From an uncultured Methanobrevibacter sp. (GTDB lineage Archaea; Methanobacteriota; Methanobacteria; Methanobacteriales; Methanobacteriaceae), in NCBI RefSeq assembly GCF_902771435.1, contig NZ_CACXXB010000010.1:20381-84380 (forward strand): a stretch of 64,000 nt of DNA, in the 5' to 3' direction. Each line of letters begins with the position of its first letter. The stretch's first letter is position 1. A program made the position numbers and the translations under genes. Positions 35,785-46,121 of the stretch are shown piece after piece. A model generated the notes under the pieces. It searched no databases and was not told where the DNA came from. It saw nothing but the letters and a program-made list of their open reading frames with translations.

Positions 35785-35820
35785 TCTAAGATTTAACTCT
35801 TAGATTTTTTACTATTTTTT
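35784..35820. terminator. bidirectional hairpin between convergent genes
   Basis: ATCTAAGA (35784-35791) pairs with TCTTAGAT (35798-35805), followed by T-rich sequence on the plus strand. It begins at the mmp11 stop codon. Confidence 0.7.
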
Positions 35821-35838
35821 TTAAAATTAGATTAATCA

Positions 35839-37563
35839 TCAAATGTCAATGTTTAGGAAATAATTCTGGTTTTCTTTCAATAACTGTTTTATTGATGTGT
35901 TGTTGGTGGTTTCAAAGACTACTGTAATGTTATGTCCGTTATATGTAAATTCATTGACTTTATTGTCAAATGTGTTGTTGTTCAGGAAAGTAACCTGTTT
36001 TGCAGGTTCGCCGTTGACATTGATTATGTAGCTTGAGTTCTTTTGGAAAATTCCGTATGAAGTTGCTGCAGACATGTTGTCAATAAACACTTCGTATGAA
36101 GATGAAACTTTTGCCCTTGAGGTTATAACAAAGTTTTCTGAAATTGTTGAGTTTTCACCATTGTGCTTGTGAACTACTCCAACACCTTCAAAAATCTCTT
36201 TTAAACGGCTGTTTTGAATAACTGAATCTGTTTCTAAATCCAATGCTTTTTTAGCATCTAAAGGTAATCTCAACACATCCTGCTCGCCGGGTCTTGTTTC
36301 ATTGATTATGTACTCTTCGTTTTTGATAACCATCGTGTCATTAACATCAACGCCCAGTGTCATCATTGCATCGGAAGGCATGCGTATTTGTCTGGACTCA
36401 TTTTCGATTGCAGTGTCGACAGTATACGGGCCTCTGGCCGAAATAGTGCTTTCGGATTGTGAAGAATCGGCGTAAATGATTAAATTCCTTGAGTTTGGCT
36501 CTACGGACAGTACACCGTTTTCAAAATGAGCGGCTCCAAGGAAAGTTGATATCATCAAAAGAAGAATGATTATTGAAATAATCATCGGGAAATGTATTTT
36601 AATGAAAGACCTTATAATGCTTCTTCCGGGTGCCTTCTTAAACATGACAATGGATTGCACGATTACTTTTATTATGTAATAGATGGAAACTATAATTCCT
36701 ATTATTGTTACAATTACTGCAACTGACAATGGAACGAATTTCACGAAAAATATTATGAATAATCCAAGAATAACAAGGGACAGGCCAACGATTGCCATCC
36801 GGATATAATATCCGATGTCGTCAATCAGGGTTACCCTACCGTATTTGTTCGCACGGTTGATAATTGTTCTTACAACTTCGTTTGCCATCAGATTTAAATC
36901 GGCAAGAGGGGACATGTCATGCTGTATCGCACCAATGTCCACTTCCAAAATACGTATTCCTAAAACATCAGCATCAATAACAATACCTACATCGACACCG
37001 TAGTCCTTTTCAAAATTAATTTTTTTCAATATTTCTTTACGGGCTGCAAACTGACCGCTTAACGGCTGTTCAAAGGAAATTTCAGGGAAAAAGAAATTCA
37101 GCAGCGGTTTTGCAGTAAGTTCAGTTACACGTCCACTTTCACGGGCAAATTTGGTTTTTGTAATTTCGGCCTTACCTTCAAGGATAGGTCTGATCATTGA
37201 TTCAACTTTTTTTGAAGTTAAATTATAAATGTCCGCATCGATAAAAGCTATAATGTCACATTCAGCTTCTTTATAACCAGTATATAATGCTTCACCCTTT
37301 CCTTTATTGGTTTCATGAGTAATTACGATTGCACCGGCTTTTTCGGCTTCCTCGACGGTATTGTCACTTGATCCGTCGTTAACAACGATAATCTCATCTA
37401 CGAACGACACCTTTTTTACCACTTCAACTACCTGGGCAACAGTGTCCTCCTCATTATATGCCGGAATAATCACTGAAACCTTTTGATATTTTTTTGGCTT
37501 TTCAGTTTTTATGCCGGCCAATAAGAAAGTAAGAATCACTAAAAACCAATACACTAGATTCAC
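35839..37563 (-). CDS. membrane glycosyltransferase family 2 with exterior C-terminal domain
   Basis: A 574-residue protein. There is a short N-terminal membrane segment. A GT-A domain of about 230 residues with VSVIIPAYNEEDTV, VVNDGSSDNT, NKGKGEALYTGY, FIDADIYNL and EQPLSGQFAARKE resembles glucosyl-phosphoglycerate synthases and dolichyl-phosphate hexose synthases. Three to four membrane helices follow (about 268-355), then a 215-residue exterior domain rich in Asn-x-Ser/Thr sites. The exterior part is not recognised. The GTG at 37563 is given, but GTG at 37554 has the better spacing from GGTGA. Confidence 0.72.
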   Translation of the reverse strand: MNLVYWFLVILTFLLAGIKTEKPKKYQKVSVIIPAYNEEDTVAQVVEVVKKVSFVDEIIVVNDGSSDNTVEEAEKAGAIVITHETNKGKGEALYTGYKEAECDIIAFIDADIYNLTSKKVESMIRPILEGKAEITKTKFARESGRVTELTAKPLLNFFFPEISFEQPLSGQFAARKEILKKINFEKDYGVDVGIVIDADVLGIRILEVDIGAIQHDMSPLADLNLMANEVVRTIINRANKYGRVTLIDDIGYYIRMAIVGLSLVILGLFIIFFVKFVPLSVAVIVTIIGIIVSIYYIIKVIVQSIVMFKKAPGRSIIRSFIKIHFPMIISIIILLLMISTFLGAAHFENGVLSVEPNSRNLIIYADSSQSESTISARGPYTVDTAIENESRQIRMPSDAMMTLGVDVNDTMVIKNEEYIINETRPGEQDVLRLPLDAKKALDLETDSVIQNSRLKEIFEGVGVVHKHNGENSTISENFVITSRAKVSSSYEVFIDNMSAATSYGIFQKNSSYIINVNGEPAKQVTFLNNNTFDNKVNEFTYNGHNITVVFETTNNTSIKQLLKENQNYFLNIDI

Positions 37564-37701
37564 CGAAATTTATTTTATTCATTAATAAATATGTTATTAA
37601 AATAGATATAAAGTTTTTTGAAAATATGCCTAGTTCCTACAAAAAATTTTAAATTAGGAATCAGTCTAATAGTAATCTATAATATTCAGGTAGTAATTTT
37701 A

Positions 37702-39855
37702 ATGATAGAGAATACTTTAGAAAAGGAATTGAATTTATCCGGCTGGCAAGTCAAAAAGGTAATAAATCTGATAGATGATGGGAATACGATACCGTTCATT
37801 GCCAGATACAGAAAGGATGTTACAGGCTCTCTAAATGATGAAACATTAAGGAAATTTGATGAGCGATTAAAATATCTTAGAAATTTAGAGGAAAAAAAGC
37901 AAAAGGTTTTAAAAAGAATCGAAGAGCTTGGAAAGCTGGATGATGATTTGAGAAATCGGATTATAAATGCCGCCACATTGGTTGAACTTGAAGATTTATA
38001 CAGGCCATTTAAAAGCAAAAAACAAACAAGGGCCACTAAAGCAAAAGAAAAAGGGCTGGAGCCTCTCGCTGAGGTAATTCTTGCTCAGGAGGTAAAGGAA
38101 CCCGTTAAAAAAATAGCTGAAAAATATGTCAATCCAGATAAGGATGTCAATACTCCACAGGATGCAATTGAAGGCGCCAAGGATATAATTGCAGAAATAA
38201 TATCTGACAATTCTGATTTTAGAGGTAAAATTAGGAAAAATACCTTTTTTACAGGCCAAATCACTTCCAAAGCTAAGGACAAAGAGATTTCAACAGAATA
38301 TGATGTTTACTATAATTACTCAGAGGACATTAAAAGAATTCCTCCACACAGGATATTGGCCATAAACAGGGCGGAAAATAAAGGTGTAATTAAGGCTAAG
38401 ATAGAATGTGACAGCAAGGATGTTTTAAGGTATTTGGAAAGGCACATGTTAAAAAACATCTCTAAAATTCCCGAAAAAATTGAATACAACCGCTTTACCA
38501 CTCCGGTCATAAAGGAAGCTATTGAAAATTCATATAAACGGCTGATATCACCGGCAATCGAGCGTGAAATCAGGAATTACTTAACTGAGAAGGCTGAAGA
38601 GAAATCCATTGAAGTGTTTGCCCAAAACTTGAATCAGGTTTTGATGGAATCTCCGCTTGTCGGCAAAACCATTTTAGGATGGGACCCGGCATTCAGAACA
38701 GGATGTAAGCTGGCTATCATTGACGAAACCGGAAAAGTTCTTGACACTGCACTGATTTATCCAACCGCCCCTCAAAATAAAGTTGCAGAATCAATTAAAA
38801 CAGTCCGTGGTTTAATAGAGGAATATGACATTAACGTTATAGCTATTGGAAATGGAACTGCTTCAAGGGAATCAGAAGAGATTGTGGCTAAAATCATCAA
38901 GGGAACCAATGTTGAATACATCATTGTCAATGAAGCCGGAGCGTCAGTTTATTCAGCATCAAAACTTGCCGATGAAGAGTTCCCGGATTTCTCAGAAGGT
39001 GAGCGAAGTGCAGTTTCAATTGCAAGAAGACTTCAGGATCCGTTGGCCGAACTTGTAAAGATAGATCCTAAGTCAATCGGCGTGGGACAGTATCAGCATG
39101 ACATGAATCAGAAGCAGCTTTCAGAGTCTTTGGACGGCGTTGTTGAAAAGGTGGTAAATGAGGTTGGGGTTGATTTGAATACGGCTTCTTACAGCCTTTT
39201 GAATCATGTTTCCGGAATTGGAAAAACAACCGCTCAAAACATAATAGAGTATAGGGATGAAAATGGAAGATTCACCAACAGAAAGGAGCTCCTGAATGTT
39301 AAAAAGTTGGGTAAAAAAACATTTGAACAGTGTGCGGGATTTGTAAAGATTGACAATCCAGAATATCCGCTGGACAACACTACAATACATCCCGAATCCT
39401 ACGCAGCCACCATAAAATTGCTTGAAAACTTGAACTATACTGTCAATGACATCGGTTCCAATAATCTGAAATTGGATAATCTGGATTTAAATGCCATTTC
39501 CGATGAGCTGGATATTGGGCTCGAAACTTTGAAGGACATTATTAAGGAACTTAAAAAGCCCGGCCGTGACCCAAGGGAAGACATGCCAAAACCGATTTTA
39601 CGAAAAAACGTATTGTCAATAGAAGACCTTGAGGAAGGGATGATAATGCAGGGGACAGTAAGAAACATCGTGGATTTTGGTGCTTTTGTCGATATTGGGG
39701 TTCACCAGGACGGATTGGTTCATATATCCCAATTGGTAGCTGACAGATATGTTAAACATCCGTTGGATATCGTCAGTGTTGGCGAAATTGTTGACGTTAG
39801 GGTTTTGGATGTTGACCTCAAGAGGAACAGGATTAATCTGTCTATGATACTTTAA
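37702..39855 (+). CDS. tex: Tex-family S1 RNA-binding transcription accessory protein
   Basis: A 717-residue protein with the full Tex layout: N-terminal helical region (IPFIARYRKDVTGSLNDE), YqgF/RNase H-like domain (GWDPAFRTGCKLAIIDETG, about residues 326-344), helix-hairpin-helix pair (SGIGKTTAQNIIEYRDENG), and C-terminal S1 domain (GTVRNIVDFGAFVDIGVHQD, about 650-669). Tex is widespread in bacteria and binds RNA and the transcription machinery. Its presence in a methanogen suggests transfer from bacteria. ATG at 37702 is chosen over upstream in-frame codons because homology starts there. Confidence 0.93.
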   Translation: MIENTLEKELNLSGWQVKKVINLIDDGNTIPFIARYRKDVTGSLNDETLRKFDERLKYLRNLEEKKQKVLKRIEELGKLDDDLRNRIINAATLVELEDLYRPFKSKKQTRATKAKEKGLEPLAEVILAQEVKEPVKKIAEKYVNPDKDVNTPQDAIEGAKDIIAEIISDNSDFRGKIRKNTFFTGQITSKAKDKEISTEYDVYYNYSEDIKRIPPHRILAINRAENKGVIKAKIECDSKDVLRYLERHMLKNISKIPEKIEYNRFTTPVIKEAIENSYKRLISPAIEREIRNYLTEKAEEKSIEVFAQNLNQVLMESPLVGKTILGWDPAFRTGCKLAIIDETGKVLDTALIYPTAPQNKVAESIKTVRGLIEEYDINVIAIGNGTASRESEEIVAKIIKGTNVEYIIVNEAGASVYSASKLADEEFPDFSEGERSAVSIARRLQDPLAELVKIDPKSIGVGQYQHDMNQKQLSESLDGVVEKVVNEVGVDLNTASYSLLNHVSGIGKTTAQNIIEYRDENGRFTNRKELLNVKKLGKKTFEQCAGFVKIDNPEYPLDNTTIHPESYAATIKLLENLNYTVNDIGSNNLKLDNLDLNAISDELDIGLETLKDIIKELKKPGRDPREDMPKPILRKNVLSIEDLEEGMIMQGTVRNIVDFGAFVDIGVHQDGLVHISQLVADRYVKHPLDIVSVGEIVDVRVLDVDLKRNRINLSMIL

Positions 39856-39908
39856 TATATTTTGAAGTCAATATTATATTGTATTAAATAATATTTAGAA
39901 GGGATTTA

Positions 39909-40934
39909 ATGACACCAAAGATAATGATTATTCTTGGAAGCGGTTCGGATATTGCTATTGCAGAAAAGGCTATGGATGTTTTGGATAAATTGGAGATACC
40001 TTATAGTTTAAAAATTGCATCTGCTCACAGAACACCTAATCTTGTTCGTGAAATAGTTAGTCAGGGAACTGATGCCGGAATTGAAGTATTCATTGGTATT
40101 GCCGGTCTGGCTGCACACCTGCCTGGAGCTATTGCTGCCTATACTCCAAGGCCTGTTATTGGAGTTCCTGTAGATGTCAAAACCGGGGGTATCGACGCGC
40201 TGCAATCAGTAGTGCAGATGCCTTATCCTTCTCCAATCGCTACTGTTGGAATTGACCGGGGAGATAATGCTGCAATACTTGCTGCTCAATTCATGGCTCT
40301 TCATGATGATGAACTACGCCAGAAAGTAATTGATTTGAGAAAGGATTACGCTAAAAAAGTCTATGACAGTAATGAAGAGATTGTTCAGAAGATTGACAGG
40401 CCATTTATACAAAACGATTTTTTAAGAATTAAAAATCTTGAAGTGAAAAAAGTTAAAGTGGATGAAGATGCTGAATTAAAATGTAAAAACAAGGATGCGG
40501 AAGTAGCTATCATCGTTGGAAGGCAAACAGATTTACCAACTGCCAAAAAGGCAGGCGTAATATTGGACAGGCTTAAAATCAGCCATGACATCAAAGTCGT
40601 ATGCCCAATCAGGTCAAATAAAAAATTCACAAATTATGTAAAATCAATGAAAAATGCTAAAGTGTTCATTGGAATTAGTTCAAACTCATCACAGGTTACA
40701 GGAGGTATTGTTGGTCTTACTGACAGGCCGGTAATTGGCGTGCCTTGTTCAAACGAAAACGGGAATGATTATTTATTAACTACCGTAAGCATGCCACCGG
40801 GCGTACCTGTTGCTACAGTTGGCATTAACAACGGTAAGAATGCGGCTGTGCTCACAGGTGAAATTCTTTCCATAAAGGACCCTAATACCATAGGACTTCT
40901 TGATAAATTAAAAGATAAAAAATTAAATTTATAG
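39909..40934 (+). CDS. purE: N5-carboxyaminoimidazole ribonucleotide mutase, tandem PurE
   Basis: A 341-residue duplication of the PurE fold. The first half has [12 protein letters not shown], the catalytic SAHRTP (about residues 39-44), and [14 protein letters not shown]. The second half (from about 195) has [13 protein letters not shown] but CPIRSNKK in place of SAHR, and lacks the HLPG motif. So only the first domain should be catalytic, with the second a structural partner. PurE acts in purine synthesis. ubiD follows after 8 bases. Confidence 0.9.
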   Translation: MTPKIMIILGSGSDIAIAEKAMDVLDKLEIPYSLKIASAHRTPNLVREIVSQGTDAGIEVFIGIAGLAAHLPGAIAAYTPRPVIGVPVDVKTGGIDALQSVVQMPYPSPIATVGIDRGDNAAILAAQFMALHDDELRQKVIDLRKDYAKKVYDSNEEIVQKIDRPFIQNDFLRIKNLEVKKVKVDEDAELKCKNKDAEVAIIVGRQTDLPTAKKAGVILDRLKISHDIKVVCPIRSNKKFTNYVKSMKNAKVFIGISSNSSQVTGGIVGLTDRPVIGVPCSNENGNDYLLTTVSMPPGVPVATVGINNGKNAAVLTGEILSIKDPNTIGLLDKLKDKKLNL

Positions 40935-40942
40935 GGATTAAC

Positions 40943-42196
40943 ATGAAGATTGATGGCGAAAATATAATTGAAATAACAGAAGAGCTTTCAAGTGAATTTG
41001 AAGTAGCTAAAGTGCTTAGGAAATATCCAAAAGACACGGTCATTGTTAAAAATGTTAAGGGTTTTGACATTCCCGTAATTTCCGGAATTTGCAATACCAG
41101 AGATAAGATTGCCAAATCCATTAACTGCGAAGTCAGTGAAATAACAGAAAAAATCATTGAAGCTATGGAAAAACCGATTAAGGTCAATAAGTTCACAGAC
41201 TTCAGTGAATATGACAATATGGAAGTTGATTTGGATAAGATTCCGATTTTAACTCATTACAAAAGGGATGGAGGAGCCTACATTACTGCAGGTGTCGTTT
41301 TTGCACGTGACCCTGAAACAGGCATTCAGAATGCATCAATTCACAGAATGATGGTTTTGGATAACAAAAGATTGGTTATCAGAATAGTTCCAAGAAATCT
41401 TTATACCTATTTCCAAAGGGCGCAGAAATTGGGTGAGGATTTGGATATTGCAATAGCTATTGGAATGGATCCTGCAATCCTGCTTGCAAGTACAACTTCA
41501 ATTCCGATTGATTATGATGAAATGGATGTTGCCAATGCATTTAAGGGCGGCGAACTGGAATTGATTAAATGCGGCGATTTGAATGTTCCTCAGGCTGATA
41601 TTATTCTTGAAGGTAAAATTTCAGTAACCGAAACTGTTGCCGAAGGTCCGTTTGTTGATTTGACTGACACTTATGATATTATTCGTGACCAGCCAATAAT
41701 TAACCTTGAAACCATGCATATTAAAAAGGATGCAGTTTATCATGCAATTATTCCTGCAGGATTTGAACATAAGCTGTTACAAGGTCTTCCACAGGAACCA
41801 AGAATATTTAAAGCTGTTAAAAATGCTGTTCCTACAGTTGAAAATGTTGTTTTGACTGAAGGGGGCTGCTGCTGGTTACATGCTGTTGTATCTATCAGAA
41901 AACAGACTGAAGGGGACGGAAAAAATGCAATCATGGCAGCATTGTCTGCTCATCCGTCACTCAAGCATTGCGTTGTCGTTGACACAGACGTCAACGTATT
42001 TGATGCCGAAGATGTCGAATATGCGATATCAACACGTGTTAAAGGTGACAGGGACATAATGATTGTGCCTAATGTTCGTGGTTCATCTCTTGATCCTGTG
42101 GCTGAAAGTGATGGAACAACTACAAAAATAGGTGTGGATGCAACAAAATCATTAAAAACCTTGGAGAAATTCGAAAGAGTTAGTTTTGGGGAGTAA
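40943..42196 (+). CDS. ubiD: UbiD-family decarboxylase, probably anhydromevalonate phosphate decarboxylase
   Basis: A 417-residue prenylated-FMN-dependent decarboxylase. Visible are the [16 protein letters not shown] region, [13 protein letters not shown], a [14 protein letters not shown] segment with the conserved glutamate (about residues 232-246), and the metal-binding [15 protein letters not shown]. Archaea use a UbiD enzyme in the modified mevalonate pathway to make isopentenyl phosphate for ether lipids; this assignment is by family and organism, not by a diagnostic residue. The 270 bases downstream (42197-42468) are AT-rich and without a gene. Confidence 0.8.
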   Translation: MKIDGENIIEITEELSSEFEVAKVLRKYPKDTVIVKNVKGFDIPVISGICNTRDKIAKSINCEVSEITEKIIEAMEKPIKVNKFTDFSEYDNMEVDLDKIPILTHYKRDGGAYITAGVVFARDPETGIQNASIHRMMVLDNKRLVIRIVPRNLYTYFQRAQKLGEDLDIAIAIGMDPAILLASTTSIPIDYDEMDVANAFKGGELELIKCGDLNVPQADIILEGKISVTETVAEGPFVDLTDTYDIIRDQPIINLETMHIKKDAVYHAIIPAGFEHKLLQGLPQEPRIFKAVKNAVPTVENVVLTEGGCCWLHAVVSIRKQTEGDGKNAIMAALSAHPSLKHCVVVDTDVNVFDAEDVEYAISTRVKGDRDIMIVPNVRGSSLDPVAESDGTTTKIGVDATKSLKTLEKFERVSFGE

Positions 42197-42468
42197 AATC
42201 CCTTTTCTTATTTTATTGATGTTAACTTTTTTTAACAATTTTAATAATTTGGCATGTTTTAATTAAGATTCTGTGCCGTTTAATTAAAGAAAATATTATT
42301 TAATTTATCTTATTTTTAAAATTATACTTTTTTTACAGTTATTTAATGTATTAGTCAATTATCCATTATGAAATTTCAAAGTAACACATATTTTTTTTGA
42401 AAAATATAACACATTTATATTAAAAAAATTCATATATAAATATTGTATAAAAATATGGAGTCGATATT

Positions 42469-45400
42469 TTGAAATTTTATAAGATAAGTGTCGTTTTTCT
42501 ATTTTTATTGATAATGACGATGGGGGTCGTCTGTGCTGAAGATGCAAATCAGACAGCTCAGGACACTTTGCAAATAACAGACACACAAGATGTTATTTCA
42601 AATTCTTCCGAAAAGTCATATGATGATTTGTTTAAGATTATAGATGAATCAGATGATTCAATAACTTTAGAAAGCGATTATAAATATAAGGAAACAGACA
42701 GAATAAAGTTTATTTCATTTGAAAAAATTAACTATGTTATTGATGGAAATAATCATGCAATAGATGCGGACGGCAAAACATTAATGTTTAAAGTTGCCGG
42801 AGGTAATTTAACATTAAAAAATCTTGTATTTAAAAATACTAAGGACAGTGCAATTCAATTGGAAAGTGGTTTATTGAATACTGTCAATGTAACTTTCATC
42901 AATGCCAATTCTCAAGATTTTGGAGGTGCAGTATATGCCTCTAATGGTTATTATTACAGTACCAACGATAAATTCATTGACAATTCCGCTAAAGATGGGG
43001 GATCCGCAATATTTGGAAAAAATTCAGGAATATATATAAACAACGGAACATTTACTAGCAAAAATCCTGTACAATGGGGTTTGATTTATGGAAGCAAATG
43101 TGATATTGGCGTTTCAGACAGTATTTTTGCAAACACAACCTCAAAATATGCAACTGCAATATATAATACATTTTCTACAACTATCAAAAAATCAAAATTC
43201 GTTAACTTAACAGCAACTGCAACTGCAGGAGCTATTGCAGTAAAAAATCAAGATAAATCAGCAGCTGTTGGATTAATAATTTATGATAGTGAATTTACAA
43301 ACATCACCGCTGCGAGAAATGGTGGTGCAATCTTTGCAGACACCCAGGCCGAGGATAATAAAAACGGATTTGTTAGAATACTTAGGTCTAAGTTTGACAG
43401 CAACAATGCGGAATTTGGAGCAGCAGTGCTTCAGCTTGGAGGAAACTTTTCTGCACATGACTCAGTATTCACAAACAATATTGCATCCGAAAGCGGTGGA
43501 GCAATCTTCACATCACATTCAATTGTAAACATTGAAGGAAGCACCTTTACAAACAACAAGGCACATGAAAGTGACGGCTGGGGAGGAGCAGTATACCTCG
43601 ACTATGAAACCGCAACTATTGACAATTCCACATTTACAGACAATGTTGCAGGCAAAGGCGGAGCGATTTACAGTTTAGCCACATTATATAAAATCAAAAA
43701 TTCACAGTTCAAAAACAATGACATATTCACCAGATTTGATGATGATGGAAGCAGTATAACAAACTGTGGAAACTATTCAGCCACAATAAATGACCAAGAA
43801 ATAACCTACCTCAAAAGATACAGTGGTGAAGAAATCATTTTGAACCCACAGACCATTACAGGTTCAGCTAAAGATTCCTACTTCAATCTGAATAATTTGG
43901 GATTGGTAACTCCTGTTAAAGATCAAGGTAATATGGGTTCATGCTGGGCATTCGGAGCAGCAGGCGCATTTGAATCTTCATATTTAATTGCAACTGGAAA
44001 GGAAATTGACATTTCTGAAAACAATATTCAAAACCTCGGTTTACCTTATTCAGAATATGGACAAACCAAAGAAAATGAAGGTGGAACCATGAGCATGGCC
44101 GCATCATACTTTGTAAGCTGGCTGGGAGCAATCAACACTACAGGCGATTCATATGATGAACTTGGAAAAGTATCTGCCCTGCAATATGGTCCTAATGCAA
44201 TCCGCACAGTAGATGCTGTTTATATTAACATACAAGACAAAAATGCGATTAAACAATTCTTAACAAAATATGGGGCAATGAACCTATTCGTATATGGTGC
44301 AAATTCACATGACAAATCCTACAGTAACAAGTACAAGTCAGTCTACAACTCCCGATACTATGGAAACCATTATGTTACCTTAGTCGGATGGGATGATAAC
44401 TTTTCTAAAAACAAATTCTCAACTAAAGCTCCGGGCAACGGCGCCTGGATTTGTAAAAACAGTTGGGGAACCGGCTGGGGAGACGGAGGATTCTTCTATA
44501 TTTCCTACTATGACAAATCATTAACATCAGATGCAGTAGGATTCACATTCGACAATGTGGAGCATTATGAGACACTTTATCAAAATGAAGTCAATGGATG
44601 GTTCTCCTATGACGATGAAGTTGATACATACGGACAGATATTCACAAGTGAAAGCGGAGACATAATTGCTGCTGTCGGAACATACTTTGAAAATGCAAAA
44701 ACCAAATATACCATTTCAATATTCCTCAATAATAGTCTTGCTTACAGTCAAAGTGGAAAATCAACTCATGCTGGATATGAAACAGTAAAATTGAACAAGT
44801 ATATTGCAGTTGATCCAAATTCCACATTTGAAATCAGAATAACTTCCAGTTCAGTACCAATCGTTGATAACACAAGAAGCATTTTTGTGAGCGGTGTCAA
44901 TTATGTGTTCGATGGCAATAAAGTAATTGACCTTGCAAAACTTAATAAAATTGCTCCAATTAAGGCATACACTTATCACAGTCCGCTAATTACCAAGGGT
45001 GTTGAAAAACATTATGATCATAATGAAACCATATTCACCGTTTTCAATGTTACTGAAGCCGACAGCATTCCGGCTAGCTTCAACAATGCCAATTATACTA
45101 TAGATATTGTTAATGGTACCGGAAGCATTTCATTAGGAGTTTTACCTGGTGGGGAATATCTTGTAACTGTAACCTACAAAAATCAAACTTTTTCAAGTCA
45201 TGTAATTGTAAGACCAAGTATTCGTGTTGCCGACGAAAAAACTTTAGTATGGGCATATGGCGCATCAGGATCTGTACCTGTACAGTTCTTTGATTTAAAC
45301 GAAAACCCTCTTAAAAATACCGTTGTATCTGCCAAATTCGACAATAAAATAATTTCTGATGCAAAAACCAATGAAAAGGGTATATTAACCATACCAATCA

Positions 45401-46026
45401 AGGCGAAAAATTCAATCGGAAAACACTACCTTGACTTTGTAAATCCAAATACTGGTGAAAAAGTAAGAATTACAGTCAATATTGTTTCCAGATTCGTTGG
45501 AAATGCAGATATTAACATGTACTATTTTGACGGACATAAATACAAAGTTCGTGTAAAAGATAACAATGGTAATTTTGTTGGTAAAAACCAGGTTGTAACT
45601 ATCAAAATAGGTAAAAAGTCATTTAAAGTAAAAACCGATGCCAACGGATATGCAATATTGAAAATACCTTCCAAAATCACTCCGGGTAAATACAAAGTTT
45701 ATGCAACATACAAAGGCCAGACTGTTAAAAATAAATTGACTGTTAAACAGGTATTGAAAACCACAAAAACAGTCAATGTCAAAAAGTCAGCCAAAAAACT
45801 TGTATTGAAAGCTACCCTCAAGAAAGGAAAAACAGCTATCAAAAGCAAAGTTGTCAAATTCAAGGTCAACGGCAAAACTTACAAGGCAAAAACCTCAAAG
45901 TATGGTATTGCTAAGGTAACCATTAAAAAGGCAGCTATCAATAAACTCAAAGTGGGTAAAAAATACGCAATTAAAGTAAGCTACCTGAGTGATGTTGTAA
46001 AAGCAACTTTAAAAGTTAGACGTTAG
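42469..46026 (+). CDS. secreted adhesin-like protein with papain-type (C1) protease domain
   Basis: A 1185-residue protein with a signal peptide (first ~24 residues, ending VVCAED). Residues about 60-440 form a right-handed beta-helix of repeats such as GGAIFADTQ and SGGAIFTSHS. Residues about 470-700 form a papain-family peptidase: TPVKDQGNMGSCWAFGAAGA (oxyanion Gln and Cys), GNHYVTLVGWDDNF (His), and CKNSWGTGWGDGG (Asn). A beta-sandwich and Ig-like repeats follow, with a lysine-rich tail (pI clearly high) likely to bind the pseudomurein wall or other anionic surface. The start is TTG with GGAG eight bases upstream; no ATG fits. Confidence 0.85.
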   Translation: MKFYKISVVFLFLLIMTMGVVCAEDANQTAQDTLQITDTQDVISNSSEKSYDDLFKIIDESDDSITLESDYKYKETDRIKFISFEKINYVIDGNNHAIDADGKTLMFKVAGGNLTLKNLVFKNTKDSAIQLESGLLNTVNVTFINANSQDFGGAVYASNGYYYSTNDKFIDNSAKDGGSAIFGKNSGIYINNGTFTSKNPVQWGLIYGSKCDIGVSDSIFANTTSKYATAIYNTFSTTIKKSKFVNLTATATAGAIAVKNQDKSAAVGLIIYDSEFTNITAARNGGAIFADTQAEDNKNGFVRILRSKFDSNNAEFGAAVLQLGGNFSAHDSVFTNNIASESGGAIFTSHSIVNIEGSTFTNNKAHESDGWGGAVYLDYETATIDNSTFTDNVAGKGGAIYSLATLYKIKNSQFKNNDIFTRFDDDGSSITNCGNYSATINDQEITYLKRYSGEEIILNPQTITGSAKDSYFNLNNLGLVTPVKDQGNMGSCWAFGAAGAFESSYLIATGKEIDISENNIQNLGLPYSEYGQTKENEGGTMSMAASYFVSWLGAINTTGDSYDELGKVSALQYGPNAIRTVDAVYINIQDKNAIKQFLTKYGAMNLFVYGANSHDKSYSNKYKSVYNSRYYGNHYVTLVGWDDNFSKNKFSTKAPGNGAWICKNSWGTGWGDGGFFYISYYDKSLTSDAVGFTFDNVEHYETLYQNEVNGWFSYDDEVDTYGQIFTSESGDIIAAVGTYFENAKTKYTISIFLNNSLAYSQSGKSTHAGYETVKLNKYIAVDPNSTFEIRITSSSVPIVDNTRSIFVSGVNYVFDGNKVIDLAKLNKIAPIKAYTYHSPLITKGVEKHYDHNETIFTVFNVTEADSIPASFNNANYTIDIVNGTGSISLGVLPGGEYLVTVTYKNQTFSSHVIVRPSIRVADEKTLVWAYGASGSVPVQFFDLNENPLKNTVVSAKFDNKIISDAKTNEKGILTIPIKAKNSIGKHYLDFVNPNTGEKVRITVNIVSRFVGNADINMYYFDGHKYKVRVKDNNGNFVGKNQVVTIKIGKKSFKVKTDANGYAILKIPSKITPGKYKVYATYKGQTVKNKLTVKQVLKTTKTVNVKKSAKKLVLKATLKKGKTAIKSKVVKFKVNGKTYKAKTSKYGIAKVTIKKAAINKLKVGKKYAIKVSYLSDVVKATLKVRR

Positions 46027-46056
46027 AGATTTAATCTCTAACCCCCTTATTTTTTT
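46022..46056 (+). terminator. terminator of the papain-adhesin gene
   Basis: GTTAGAGAT (46022-46030) pairs with ATCTCTAAC (46034-46042) over a 3-base loop, followed by a long T-run. It overlaps the TAG stop and is convergent with the dehydrogenase gene. Confidence 0.75.
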
Positions 46057-46121
46057 TAAAATATAGTTTTCGACAAAATTTTTTTAGTCTATTTTTGTAA
46101 AATTTAAGTCAAATATTGAAT

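Noticed and set aside
37618..37701. N-terminal extension of tex
   Set aside because: Family sequences begin at the MIENTLEKEL position; the upstream codons overlap the promoter region of the divergent glycosyltransferase.
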